Assembly (NCBI RefSeq): GCF_021631985.1 | Contig: NZ_CP070225.1 | Location: forward strand, 7,130,001-7,194,000 | Origin: Sandaracinus amylolyticus | GTDB taxonomy: Bacteria > Myxococcota_A > Polyangia > Polyangiales > Sandaracinaceae | Reading direction: 5' to 3' | Length of the DNA stretch: 64,000 nt | Part shown: positions 1 to 8,973 of the stretch, in pieces | Layout: each line of letters opens with the position of its first letter | Position numbering within the stretch: position 1 is the first letter of the stretch | Position numbers and translations under genes: made by a program | Notes under the pieces: model-generated | Databases searched by the model: none | What the model saw: only the letters and a program-made list of their open reading frames with translations | Told to the model about the DNA's origin: nothing

Positions 1-321
1 CGCGCGCTGTGACCCGAGCCCGAACGCGATGCCGAGCGTCTCCGCGGCACGCGCGAGATCACGATTGATCGCGCGAGCGTCCGCCGTGCCACCGGTCATC
101 GCGCTGATGACGATCGGCGCCCGCAGCGTCTTGCCGAGGAAGGTGGTGCGGAGATCGACGTCACTCACCCTCCGCTCCGAGAGCGCGTGGTGGACGAGAT
201 CGACCTCCTCGAGGAGCGTGCTCTTTCGCCGGAACTCCGAGTGACGATCGACGCAGAGTCGGATGTGGTCCTGTTTGCGCCCTTCGATCAGCTGCGCTTG
301 TTCGTCGTGAGGCGGGGACAT
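1..321 (-). CDS. fni: Isopentenyl-diphosphate delta-isomerase, type 2 (partial, 3' end beyond window)
   Basis: Only the first 107 residues are inside the window. The N-terminus reads MSPPHDEQ, then RKQDHIRLC and a stretch ending in LVHHALSE, then TTFLGKTLRAPIVISAMTGG. This is the characteristic start of the FMN-dependent type 2 IPP isomerase, which interconverts IPP and DMAPP in the cytosol. The K/R-x-x-H-I segment and the P-x-x-I-x-x-M-T-G-G loop of the TIM barrel are both visible. The start ATG overlaps the TGA of the upstream mvaS gene (TGATG at 321), so the two are probably translationally coupled. The FMN- and metal-binding C-terminal part cannot be checked here. Confidence 0.9.
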   Translation of the reverse strand, partial: MSPPHDEQAQLIEGRKQDHIRLCVDRHSEFRRKSTLLEEVDLVHHALSERRVSDVDLRTTFLGKTLRAPIVISAMTGGTADARAINRDLARAAETLGIAFGLGSQRA

Positions 322-1811
322 CACGCCACCTCTTGTTCGCCGGCGCCGTCGTTCGACAGATACTGGTAGTACCGGTATCCGTGATCCGTCAGCTCCGGCG
401 TCGACAGCCGCCCGAGGCGCTGCAGCACGAACTCGTCGCGCGGCGGATGCACACTCGGAGGCGGGCCGACGAGCACGATCTCCTCGCCGGCTCCGTTCGC
501 CGCTTCCGCGCTCGCGACGACCTCCTCGTGCTCGTGCAGGCGCTCGTACTCGGCGACCGAGATCGCGATGCGCCGGCCACCCTCGGAGACGGGACGGAGC
601 TCGGTGCCGTAGTGGCGCGCCGCGACTCGCTTCCACTCCGGACCGACGGTGCCCGAGAACACCTTCGCGCTCGCGCCGCTCCCGTAGGAGCACAAGAGGA
701 CTCGTCGCCCCGTCAGGTCGACTCCATCTCTGCGCGCGGCATCCGTCATGCTGGCGAACGCGAGATAGAGCGACGCCGAGTACACGTTGCCGATCTCACC
801 GGGCAGCTCGAGCGAAGGCGCGACCGTCCGCTCGAAGTGCGCACGGAAGAAATCCGTCTTCATCAGGCGCTTCTCGAGCTCCCGCGTGTCGTCGGGCGCG
901 AGCCCCGCCGCGAGCTCTCGCATCCGCTCGCCGTGGGACTCGCTGCCCTCCCACATCAGGCGGAACACGCGCGCGGCGGCGTACTCCGCCATGCGCGGGA
1001 ACGGGACGTGGAACAGGAACGAATCGAATTCCGCGAGGAGCTGGCGCACGGAGGCGATCCCCGGCTCGAGGCCGCGCCGCGCACCAGCGCGGTCCAGGTG
1101 CTCGCGCAGCGCGTCCTCCAAGCACGAGAGATAGACGTCGATCGAGTGCTTCCCGTCGACGGTCGCCGTGCGGCTCCAATTCGGACGAAAGAAGTCGCGC
1201 GCGTCGCGGGTGGCAGTTCCGACGACGCCGGGATCCAGCGCGAGCAACCGCGGGCTCTCGCTGACCAGCATCGCGACCGCGCCCGCGCCCTGGGTGTACT
1301 CGCCGGGGCTGCGAAGTCGGTACTTCGAGATGTCGGTCGCGATCACGATCGCATAGGGACGCGTGTTCTCGCCCGCCCTCAGATGATTGACGGCCGACTC
1401 GAGCGCATAGGTCGCGCCGATGCATGCGAACTGCACCTGCGGCGTGCCGACGTGACGGAGCGACTTCCCGTAGTGTCGCTCCAACATGCCGAGCACGTAC
1501 GCGGCGATCGACTTCGACTGGTCGACCGTCGTCTCCGTCCCGACCGAGAGCAGCTCGATGTCGGAAGGATCGATTCCCGTCGCGTCGATCAGCTGCTTGG
1601 CGGCCATCGCCGCCATCGTCGCGGCGTCCTCGTGGCCATCGGCGACCGCCATCTTGCGGATCCCGATCCCCGCCACGAGCTTCCCACGCAGCAAGTCGGG
1701 CGAGCCGATGCCGAGCTGCGGCGCGCGCACCGCGCACCATTCCTGCGTCAGATCCACGTACAGCCTCGGCACGTACAGCGAATAAGCGTCGATTCCGAAC
1801 GTCCGTCGCAT
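321..1811 (-). CDS. mvaS: Hydroxymethylglutaryl-CoA synthase
   Basis: 496 residues. It condenses acetyl-CoA with acetoacetyl-CoA to HMG-CoA, the entry step of the mevalonate route. The thiolase-fold signature is clear: FGIDAYSLYVPR at the start, a general-acid glutamate region around residue 61 (DGHEDAATMA), the nucleophilic cysteine near 130 in QVQFACIGATYALESA, and a histidine in FDSFLFHVPFPRMAEY that matches the catalytic His of the family. It is longer than many bacterial homologues because of extra sequence in the C-terminal third, including an acidic stretch (residues about 425-445) of low complexity. The start ATG follows a GAGG element. Its stop overlaps the start of fni, and mvaD lies 97 bp upstream on the same strand. 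Confidence 0.95.
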   Translation of the reverse strand: MRRTFGIDAYSLYVPRLYVDLTQEWCAVRAPQLGIGSPDLLRGKLVAGIGIRKMAVADGHEDAATMAAMAAKQLIDATGIDPSDIELLSVGTETTVDQSKSIAAYVLGMLERHYGKSLRHVGTPQVQFACIGATYALESAVNHLRAGENTRPYAIVIATDISKYRLRSPGEYTQGAGAVAMLVSESPRLLALDPGVVGTATRDARDFFRPNWSRTATVDGKHSIDVYLSCLEDALREHLDRAGARRGLEPGIASVRQLLAEFDSFLFHVPFPRMAEYAAARVFRLMWEGSESHGERMRELAAGLAPDDTRELEKRLMKTDFFRAHFERTVAPSLELPGEIGNVYSASLYLAFASMTDAARRDGVDLTGRRVLLCSYGSGASAKVFSGTVGPEWKRVAARHYGTELRPVSEGGRRIAISVAEYERLHEHEEVVASAEAANGAGEEIVLVGPPPSVHPPRDEFVLQRLGRLSTPELTDHGYRYYQYLSNDGAGEQEVA

Positions 1812-1908
1812 GAGACCTCGAGAGTATGGTTGTTGGATTTCTCTGCTCGACGTCCCGCGAGAAGATCAGTCGATCGCACGAATCGACCGACTCATCTTCT
1901 GACGGGCG

Positions 1909-2898
1909 CTACTGGCGCGCCTCGACGAGCTCGGCGCCCGCGCCGGGCGAGAGCGTCAGGACGCGCTGCACACCAGGAACGCTCGCGAGCGCCCGAGCCA
2001 CTGCGCCGGCGTCGCGATCGTTCGTGAGTGCCTTGGGATGAGGGCCGGCGTCGCAGGTGAACCACGCAGCGACACCACTCCTGCGCAGCTCGCGGATGGC
2101 GTGCAGGCCCTCGATCGTCGGGCCGCGGAGATAGACGACACCAGGATCGGCGCTCATCGCGCACGCGTGCATGCGGAGCGCGCTCCGCTCGGTGATCTCG
2201 CCGAGCGCGTCGATGCGACGGTGCGCGATGGCATCGAGCGCCTCGTTCACGTCGCGCGTCGCGCTCGCGACCCACGCCGGGTAGTACGGACTCTCCTCCG
2301 AGCGCGTCATTCCGGACGTGGAGGACGTGCTCTTGGCCTGCTCCGAGACGACTCCGATCACGAGCCGGAGATCGTTCCAGTCCGCATGCTCTCCGGCAGG
2401 GCGCGCGACCGAGGACCACGGGTCTCCGGCAGCGCCACGGTCCAGCACGACCAGGCCGCCGAACAGCGATCGAGCCGCCGATCCCGAAGCTCGTCGGGCC
2501 AGCACCGAGAGCGCGGAGCGATCGAGCTCACGTCCCGCAGCCGCTGCGGCCGCCAGCGTGAGCGCGGCGAACCCCGAAGCCGACGAGGCGAGCCCCGCCG
2601 CCGTCGGGAAATCATTGTGACCCTCGACCTCTGCGAACAGAGCACGTGCCCCGCTCTCCGAGACGACACGATCGAGATGTCTCGACACGCGCTCGACGGT
2701 CCGCGAGTCCGCTTCTCTCCCGTCGAGGCGAACCCAGTCACGGCGCAGGCTCGGATCGAATCGCACCGACGTTCGCGTCGTCAGCCCCGCCAGCGTGATC
2801 GAGAGACTGGGAACGGCAGGCAGGTTCAGCTCCGGATCCGCCTTCCCCCAATATTTGACGAGCGCGATGTTCGCGCGCGCCTCGGCGACAGCGTGCAT
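1909..2898 (-). CDS. mvaD: Diphosphomevalonate decarboxylase
   Basis: 329 residues, normal length for the family. This GHMP-superfamily enzyme converts mevalonate diphosphate to IPP with ATP and CO2 release. The N-terminal ANIALVKYWGK and SLSITL segments, the phosphate-binding FPTAAGLASSASGFAAL (about 97-113), the ASGSAARSLFGG segment and the C-terminal WFTCDAGPHPKAL are all diagnostic. The usual DAGPN is DAGPH here. The start ATG has a GGAGGA element six bases upstream. It lies between the membrane protein gene (27 bp upstream) and mvaS, so the four minus-strand genes probably form one unit. Confidence 0.95.
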   Translation of the reverse strand: MHAVAEARANIALVKYWGKADPELNLPAVPSLSITLAGLTTRTSVRFDPSLRRDWVRLDGREADSRTVERVSRHLDRVVSESGARALFAEVEGHNDFPTAAGLASSASGFAALTLAAAAAAGRELDRSALSVLARRASGSAARSLFGGLVVLDRGAAGDPWSSVARPAGEHADWNDLRLVIGVVSEQAKSTSSTSGMTRSEESPYYPAWVASATRDVNEALDAIAHRRIDALGEITERSALRMHACAMSADPGVVYLRGPTIEGLHAIRELRRSGVAAWFTCDAGPHPKALTNDRDAGAVARALASVPGVQRVLTLSPGAGAELVEARQ

Positions 2899-2925
2899 GA
2901 CTCTCCTCCCGTGCTCGAGCGCTGG

Positions 2926-3549
2926 TCAGGCCGGGCTGACGGCGGTGACGCGCCGCGCGAGCTGCGCCTTCCCGAGGAGGTACATGGCGTAATAACCGAT
3001 GTTGAAGACGACACCGTGCAGCACGCCGAAGAACGAGATCGACCCGATCAGCACCGCAGTGATCTCGAGCACGCCCGATGCGAACCGGTGCTTCAGGAAC
3101 AAGTAGGTCCAGCGCACCACCCGGGAGTCCGAGCTCGCCATCCACGTGCGCTGGTCCATCGCATCGTTGAGCTTCTCGTCGAGCACGTACGCGCTCGTGA
3201 GGAGCCCCCAGGCGATCAAGTTGTCGGGCGTCAGCGTGAACGGCACACCGGCGGCGACGTGGATGGTCGCGATCGTCCCGAAGACCAACACCGTCGACAT
3301 GGCGAATCCGACGTTGTCGATCTTCTCGCACAACAAACATCCGGCGATGATCGCGGAATAGACGACGAAGGTCTCGTCGTGCGATGCCATCCCGAAGCCG
3401 ACGGACACACCGCATACGACTGCCGCGAGAATCGCAGCGTTTCTCTTGAAGAGACCATCGTCGTAGTGGAGATCGATGAATTTCGTGAGCAGGCCCCACG
3501 CGAACCAGAGCGTGAGCCTGACAACGAGCGATCCGGCGAATATCGACAC
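2926..3549 (-). CDS. Polytopic membrane protein of unknown function heading the mevalonate cluster
   Basis: 207 residues, almost entirely hydrophobic, with about six predicted membrane segments (around residues 5-22, 37-55, 62-78, 84-105, 110-123 and 150-195). Polar loops carry DLHYDDGLFKR, a cytosolic-looking DEKLNDAMDQR and several histidines. The GTG start is preceded at five bases by GAGGGGGG, an unusually strong ribosome binding site. I recognise no family. It is the first gene of the minus-strand mevalonate unit, 27 bp before mvaD. A role in isoprenoid-related membrane chemistry is possible only by context. Confidence 0.75.
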   Translation of the reverse strand: MSIFAGSLVVRLTLWFAWGLLTKFIDLHYDDGLFKRNAAILAAVVCGVSVGFGMASHDETFVVYSAIIAGCLLCEKIDNVGFAMSTVLVFGTIATIHVAAGVPFTLTPDNLIAWGLLTSAYVLDEKLNDAMDQRTWMASSDSRVVRWTYLFLKHRFASGVLEITAVLIGSISFFGVLHGVVFNIGYYAMYLLGKAQLARRVTAVSPA

Positions 3550-4370
3550 GTGACCCCCCTCGAAAGACGGACGAGTGCCTCGGGGCGCGCGAGAGAACCG
3601 ACCGATCCACCGCGAGCCCGCGCGGCGCCGAGCGATCGAGTCTCTCGCCAGCCCTGAGCGAGCGCGACGCGCTCCCAGTCCCAGGACGATTCGTAAGCAA
3701 CGAGGCGAAGCTCGCAGTCACGCACGACTCGACACGAGTCGAGCACTCCTGCGGACACGGCAGCGAGCCACGGCGTACGTCGCCGTGGCGGCCACCTCAT
3801 ACGTCTACCCAGCCAATGCCCTTCCCCCGACTCGGAGCTGGATTCGAACCATTCGTGGCAGTCGCGAGCTGGTCGACTGACACGGACGGGATTTCCAACT
3901 CCCACCGACGTGGAGGTCTATAGTGAGGTGCCCATCGGCGCGCAATGCAGAGAGCGCGATTCGAAGCGCCTATTTTCGGCAACGACACACGATCACTGGA
4001 TTCAGTGTCGGGAAGAGCAGAACGCCGCCGCGGCACATTATTCGATCGCTGCGCCGGTCACCCGAAGCTCTCGACCGAAGGTCGCAGCTCCGTGACGGAG
4101 GGCGCGTCTACGACGACGAGCCGTGATCGCAGCTCTGTGTATGAAGAACTATTGCGATCACAGGAGCGCTGCACGATTGGACGCTCCATCGCTGCGTTGT
4201 AGCGACTCGTAGTCCGACATGCACGTCCGGACGACGCGGAACGCCCCGCTCGTCAGCAGAAAGTGGCGGCGATCGCGCCGGTGCTCGGCGCGCGGCCCTC
4301 CGTGGACGACTTGCAACGTCTCGTCGTCTTTCGACCTCACCGCGCGCCGGGCGGTGGCACCATCGCGCGC
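3550..4370. other. 821-bp intergenic region between divergent gene groups
   Basis: No reading frame here has convincing codon usage. The region must contain the start signals of the minus-strand mevalonate unit and of the plus-strand sensor kinase. It includes a less GC-rich patch around 3905-4200. A GTG at 4263 could extend the kinase by 36 residues, but that extension is Arg/Pro-rich and looks noncoding. A T-loop-like string near 3840-3855 does not fold into a tRNA. Confidence 0.5.
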
Positions 4371-5486
4371 ATGCCGGTCGCTTCCACGCACGATCCGAAT
4401 CGCGCGATCGAACCCACGCTCCGCACCCTCCCGATCGGGCGCTACACGGTCTACGGGGTCGTTCTGGGCGTGCTCGTCAGTTTCCTGTCCGTGGGAGTCC
4501 GTGCCGCGTACGGCGTGCCTGGATATCGACTCGGTCTGCTCGACGTCGTGCTCACCGTCGCGGTCCTCACGATGACGATGGGCACGATCTCGATCGCGTT
4601 CCGCGCCCGCGTTCGCGCAGGTGACTCGGTGTCGCGCGCGATGGCGTTCGCGACGATGGTTTCGTGCGGCGTGCTGACCGTCGTGTACGTCGGATACGGG
4701 CTCTTGCGCCGACAGTACCCATCGCTCGTCGAGCTCGAGGCGTTCGCGCCCGACAGCCTCGACTTCCAGATCGTCACCGCGCTCGCGGACGGCATTCCCG
4801 TGGTGATGCTCTGGGCTGCCGCGCTGCTCTATCCCGCCGCGCTGCGCTCCGCAGAGGACCAGCTCCGCAGCGTCGAGGGAGCTCGCCGCGAAGCCGAGCT
4901 CCTGCGGCTCCGGTCGAACCTGGAGCCGCACTTCGTCCTCAACACCCTCAACACGATCGCAGGCCTGGTCGGGCGCGATCCGCACGCGGCGCGCAGGCTG
5001 ATCGGCGTGCTCGGCGACCTGTTCCGCGATGCGACGCACGACGCGCGCGAGCACTCGCTGCGCGAGGAGTTCGCCTGGCTCCAGCGCTACTCGCAGATCC
5101 TCGAAGCCCGCTACGGCGACGTGATCGCGTTCGAGTGGAAGCTCGGCGATACGACCGCCGCGATCGGAGTGCCTCGCCTCTTGTTGCAGCCGCTGGTCGA
5201 GAACGCCGTCGCGCACGGCGCGCTGCCCCGGGGCGGCGGTGGAGTCGTGAAGATCACCGCGTACTGCGCGGGCGATTCGCTGATCATGGAAGTCTGGGAC
5301 AACGGCAAAGGGTTCTCGACCGAGTCCCGGCGCATCGGCGCGCGAGGACTGGAGATCGCCGAGCGACGCGCCATGCTCGAGGCACCGGGGAGTCAGCTCG
5401 ACGTCGAGCGGCGCGAGGGCTGGACCGTGGTCTCGGTGAGCATGCCACTGCGGGGCTCGGTCCCTGCGCTCGTTCGAGCTGGCTGA
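4371..5486 (+). CDS. LytS-type membrane sensor histidine kinase
   Basis: 371 residues from ATG 4371. Four hydrophobic segments occupy the N-terminal half, with no recognisable extracellular ligand domain. A linker (EDQLRSVEGARREAELLRLR) leads to the His_kinase/LytS phospho-acceptor motif LEPHFVLNTLNTIAGLV. The ATPase domain shows LLLQPLVENAVAHG (N box) and VWDNGKGFS (G1 box). The HPF/N-L-N form of the H box marks the LytS/YehU class, which pairs with LytTR response regulators. The partner is encoded 17 bp downstream, and the efflux operon that follows is the likely target. An upstream in-frame GTG at 4263 is less likely because the added residues look noncoding. Confidence 0.9.
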   Translation: MPVASTHDPNRAIEPTLRTLPIGRYTVYGVVLGVLVSFLSVGVRAAYGVPGYRLGLLDVVLTVAVLTMTMGTISIAFRARVRAGDSVSRAMAFATMVSCGVLTVVYVGYGLLRRQYPSLVELEAFAPDSLDFQIVTALADGIPVVMLWAAALLYPAALRSAEDQLRSVEGARREAELLRLRSNLEPHFVLNTLNTIAGLVGRDPHAARRLIGVLGDLFRDATHDAREHSLREEFAWLQRYSQILEARYGDVIAFEWKLGDTTAAIGVPRLLLQPLVENAVAHGALPRGGGGVVKITAYCAGDSLIMEVWDNGKGFSTESRRIGARGLEIAERRAMLEAPGSQLDVERREGWTVVSVSMPLRGSVPALVRAG

Positions 5487-5503
5487 TTCATTTCGGAGCG
5501 AAC

Positions 5504-6274
5504 ATGACGGAACGTCTACGTGCGCTGGTGCTCGAGGACGAGTGGTCTGCACGCAGCTATCTGATCGAGTTGCTCCACGAGACGAAGCGAGTCCAGGTCG
5601 TCGCGGGCGTCGCGACCCTCGCGCAGGCGACCGAAGCGCTGGCCGAAGAGGCGACGCTGGGGCTCGACGTCGCGTTCGTCGACATTCGTCTCGCGAGCGA
5701 GTCTGCCCCCGACGCCGGCGTGGCGTGGATTCGCTCGCTGGAGGGCCATCCCTCGCCGCCCGGCCTGGTGATCGCGAGCGCATCACGCGAGTACGCGCTC
5801 GAGGCATATCGACTGGGCGTGCTCGACTACGTCCTCAAGCCGTATACGGCAGAGCGCGTCGCACAATGTGTCGATCGACTAGTGCGCTTGCGCGCGCCGC
5901 GTCCCGTGACGTCCGTCGTCGCACGCCGCGTCGTCGCGCGGGAGAAACGCACGCTCGTGTTCCTCGATCGCGACGAGGTCTGGGCGTTCGAGGCCGACGC
6001 TCGTCTGTCGTACGTGCACTGCGCGCGCGGCCGGCTGGACCTCGATGTCGCGCTGACTGCCATCGAGGGCTCGCTCGGTCCGCCGTTCCTGCGGGTTCAC
6101 CGCAACTGGCTCGTCAACGGCGACGCCGTTCGCGGCATGGCGCGCGACAGCGGCGAGACATCTCTGCTCGTCGGCTCTCCGGACGCGCCGCTTCGCATCC
6201 CGGTCGCCCGCGATCGCGCGACGATGGTGCGCGACGCGCTGCTCGAGGGCGCGGTCGGTCTCAAGCGCTCGTAG
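5504..6274 (+). CDS. LytTR-family response regulator
   Basis: 256 residues. The receiver domain occupies about 1-120: acidic pair in LVLEDEWSARSYLIE, phospho-acceptor Asp in VAFVDIRLAS, conserved Ser/Thr in VIASAS, and Lys in YVLKPY. The C-terminal LytTR DNA-binding domain (about 145-250) has the typical FLRVHRNWLVN strand pair. The start ATG lies 17 bp after the kinase stop and follows a TTTCGGAGCG sequence. It probably regulates the RND efflux genes that start about 100 bp downstream. LytTR operators are usually paired direct repeats; I could not assign one with confidence in 6275-6378. Confidence 0.93.
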   Translation: MTERLRALVLEDEWSARSYLIELLHETKRVQVVAGVATLAQATEALAEEATLGLDVAFVDIRLASESAPDAGVAWIRSLEGHPSPPGLVIASASREYALEAYRLGVLDYVLKPYTAERVAQCVDRLVRLRAPRPVTSVVARRVVAREKRTLVFLDRDEVWAFEADARLSYVHCARGRLDLDVALTAIEGSLGPPFLRVHRNWLVNGDAVRGMARDSGETSLLVGSPDAPLRIPVARDRATMVRDALLEGAVGLKRS

Positions 6275-6378
6275 GCGCGCGGCGCCCGGCTCGTCCGCGA
6301 CTTCGGGCCGCTCGTCGGAACTGGGCAGTCCACACGTGCGCTCCGAGCAACCCTCCGATCGTCGTTCGGAGGATGCCA

Positions 6379-7560
6379 ATGCGTACCGAGCCCTGGTTCG
6401 TGTGGATTGCCCTCTTCGCGCTCGGATGCAGCGAGCGCGCGGGCGCAGCCAGCGCTGCAGTCGGGCGCGCTCCGATCGAGATCCAGGTCGTGACGGCGGT
6501 CGCCGACGAGACACCCGACGTGCTGCGGCTCAATGGCGAGGTCGCGGCGTGGCGCACCGCAGAGCTGGCGCCGCTCGTCAGTGGCCAGGTCTCGGAGATC
6601 GTCGCCGACACCGGAACGCTCGTGCGCCAGGGCGATGTCGTCCTCCGGCTCCGCGACACCGCGGCGCGCGACGCGACGGCCGCCGCCGAGGCGATGCTGA
6701 GGCAGGCGCGAGCATCGGTTCGCGAAGGTGCCGGTGACACCGCGACGGTGCGCTCGGCTCGCGCCCGGCGCGACGCGAGCCACGACGGCTGGGAGCGTGT
6801 TCGCGCGCTCGCGGCCGCGGGATCCGCGAGCGAACGCGACTTGGTCCAAGCCGAGGCGGGCTTGCGCTCGGCCGAGGCCGAGCTGGAGGAAGCGCTGAAT
6901 TCCGAGCGCGCCGCGCGTGCGGCGGCGAGGGTCGCGGGCGCCGGACTGCGCGAACGACAGCGAGAGTTGGCAGACACGGAGTTGCGCGCGCCATTCGATG
7001 GTGAAGTCGCGGCCCGGAGCGTCGAAGTCGGAGAGGTCGTCGGTCCCGAGCGCAGCGTGGTGCGGATCGTCGAGACGCTGCCGCTCCGGGTGCGGCTCGC
7101 GATTCCGCAACCTCAGGTCGGGCTCGTGCGCGAAGGAGCGGCAGTGGAGATCGGCAGTCCGTCGTTTTCTTCGCAGCACTGGACTGGCACCGTGCGGCGC
7201 CTCGCACCGGTGTTGGACCCGGAGGCGCGAACGCTGGAGGCCGAGGTCTGGATCGAGGCCGATGTGTCCGGAGACGCGCGATTGCGGCCCGGGATGTGGG
7301 TCAGCGCGGCAGTTCGCACGGGGAGGACCACGAGCCGAGTCCGCGTGACCGAGACCGCGCTGCGCAGTCGTGCCGGCATTCATCGTGTCTTCGTCGTGCA
7401 GGACGGACGTGTCGAAGAGAGGCTCGTGCATCTGTCCGACCGCCGCGACGGTCAGGCCTGGGTGGACATCGGTCTCCACGACGGCGAGGTGGTGGTGGTG
7501 ATGCCGCCCGCCACGCTTCGCGACGGCGACTCGGTCGTGATCGCCGGAGAGAGCACGTGA
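6379..7560 (+). CDS. RND efflux periplasmic adaptor (membrane fusion lipoprotein)
   Basis: 393 residues. The N-terminal signal ends in a lipobox (FALGC, Cys at about 17), so the adaptor should be lipid-anchored in the inner membrane. The order is typical of HlyD/AcrA adaptors: a lipoyl half-motif (LAPLVSGQVSEIVADTGTLV), a helical hairpin rich in Ala/Glu/Arg (about 90-190), the second lipoyl half (APFDGEVAARSVEVGEVVG), then beta-barrel and membrane-proximal domains (IPQPQVGLVREGAAVEIG, LRPGMWVSAAV). ATG 6379 is preferred over 6373 because GGAGG at 6368-6372 gives proper spacing only for the later codon. It links the RND pump to the outer-membrane factor encoded next. Confidence 0.93.
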   Translation: MRTEPWFVWIALFALGCSERAGAASAAVGRAPIEIQVVTAVADETPDVLRLNGEVAAWRTAELAPLVSGQVSEIVADTGTLVRQGDVVLRLRDTAARDATAAAEAMLRQARASVREGAGDTATVRSARARRDASHDGWERVRALAAAGSASERDLVQAEAGLRSAEAELEEALNSERAARAAARVAGAGLRERQRELADTELRAPFDGEVAARSVEVGEVVGPERSVVRIVETLPLRVRLAIPQPQVGLVREGAAVEIGSPSFSSQHWTGTVRRLAPVLDPEARTLEAEVWIEADVSGDARLRPGMWVSAAVRTGRTTSRVRVTETALRSRAGIHRVFVVQDGRVEERLVHLSDRRDGQAWVDIGLHDGEVVVVMPPATLRDGDSVVIAGEST

Positions 7561-8948
7561 TGCCGGCGCTCCGTGGGACGCTCGCGCTGAGCGTCGCTCT
7601 CTTCCTCGTGACCGGCGCGCGAGCCCTCGCGCAAGACCCTGCGAGCGTGAGAACGGTGGACGAGGCGACGGTCGTCCGCCGCGCGCTCGAAGTGTCCCAC
7701 GAGCTCCGAGAGGCCGACGCGCGCACGCGACAGGCGAGCGCGGACACGCTCTCTGCAGTCGGCGACGTGCTCCCCGACGTGGAGATCTCCGCACGTTATA
7801 CGCGGCTCTCCGATGTTCCGATCGATTTCCGACGCATCGATCTGGGCGAGCCCGGCGCGCAATACGAGCTCCCCCAGCTCCTCGACCAATACGCGCTCCG
7901 CGCGGCGCTCGTCCTCCCAGTCACCGACATCCCGTTCCGGTTCGTGCCGATGCTCGACGCTGCCAGCACCGCGGAGCGAGCACGCCGCGTCGAGCAGACC
8001 GCCGTCGTGCGGAGCGTCGTGCTCGAGGCACGAATGGCGTATTTCGAGTGGGCCCGCGCCGTCGCGGTCGCCGCCGCGTTCGACGAGTCGATCGCTGCGC
8101 TGAGGGCTCAGCTCGAGCACGTTCGACGCGCGGTCGTGGCAGGCACGCTTCCGCGGGTCGACCTGGTCTCGCTCGAGAGTCAGCTCGCGTCGCTCCAGCA
8201 GCAGCACCTCGACGCGCTCGAGCAGGCCGAGCTGACGCAGTCCGCGTTGTGCGTGCGCCTCGCATGGCCGGAGTGCGAGGCGATGACACCCGCCGAAGAG
8301 ACGGCGCAGACGATCGCGCACACGACGATCTCCGACGCGATCGCGAGCGCACGAGCGATGCGCCCCGAGCTCACCGCGCTCTCGCTCGATCTCGCGGCGA
8401 TCGGTCGCCGGCGCGATGCCGCGATGGCGTCACTCCTGCCCTCGATTGCGATGGTGGGTGTGCTCGACTACGCGGCGCCCCATCCGCGCGCATTCGGCCG
8501 CGACGATCTCACTCCGCTCTTGTCGTGGGAGCTCGGCGCCGTCGCGTCGTTCTCCACCGGTGCGGCATTCGACGCTGCCGCGGAGCTGAGCCGTCTCGAT
8601 GCGCTGCAGGCGCAGCTCGAGGCGCAGCGCGATCGATGGGTCGCCGAGATCGACGAGTCGGTCCGCGGTGTCTTGATCAGCTGTCGGCGCGCCGCCGAGC
8701 GCGTCGAGCTCGCTCGAGAGAACGTGCGCCTCGCGGAAGAGCTGGCGGTCGTGAGGCGCGCCGAGCGACGGGCCGGCGTCAGCCTCGAGGCCGAGGCGCG
8801 ACAAGCCGAGGCCGCATTGCTCCGCGCGCGACGCGAGCACGCGGAGGCGACGCTCGCGCAGCGCGCAGCCCATGCGCGTCTGGAGCACGCAACGGGCGTC
8901 CCCGCGGACGAGCTCGCGATCGCGAGGCGCGGCGTCGTCGGCGACTGA
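7560..8948 (+). CDS. TolC-like outer membrane efflux factor
   Basis: 462 residues with a Sec signal peptide (MPALRGTLALSVALFLVTGARALA). Two repeated halves of long amphipathic helices are rich in Ala/Glu/Arg/Leu, as in the outer membrane efflux (OEP) family. Each half has a short beta-rich section (EISARYTRLSDVPIDF; MVGVLDYAAPHP). The start ATG overlaps the adaptor's TGA by one base (TGATG at 7560), so expression is coupled. It should form the trimeric outer-membrane channel of the tripartite pump. Confidence 0.9.
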   Translation: MPALRGTLALSVALFLVTGARALAQDPASVRTVDEATVVRRALEVSHELREADARTRQASADTLSAVGDVLPDVEISARYTRLSDVPIDFRRIDLGEPGAQYELPQLLDQYALRAALVLPVTDIPFRFVPMLDAASTAERARRVEQTAVVRSVVLEARMAYFEWARAVAVAAAFDESIAALRAQLEHVRRAVVAGTLPRVDLVSLESQLASLQQQHLDALEQAELTQSALCVRLAWPECEAMTPAEETAQTIAHTTISDAIASARAMRPELTALSLDLAAIGRRRDAAMASLLPSIAMVGVLDYAAPHPRAFGRDDLTPLLSWELGAVASFSTGAAFDAAAELSRLDALQAQLEAQRDRWVAEIDESVRGVLISCRRAAERVELARENVRLAEELAVVRRAERRAGVSLEAEARQAEAALLRARREHAEATLAQRAAHARLEHATGVPADELAIARRGVVGD

Positions 8949-8973
8949 CGCGCGAACAGAGAGGAGCACGGCA

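Noticed and set aside
3835-3900. tRNA-like GGTTCGAATCC string on the minus strand
   Set aside because: The T stem has only three pairs and there is no matching acceptor or anticodon arm.
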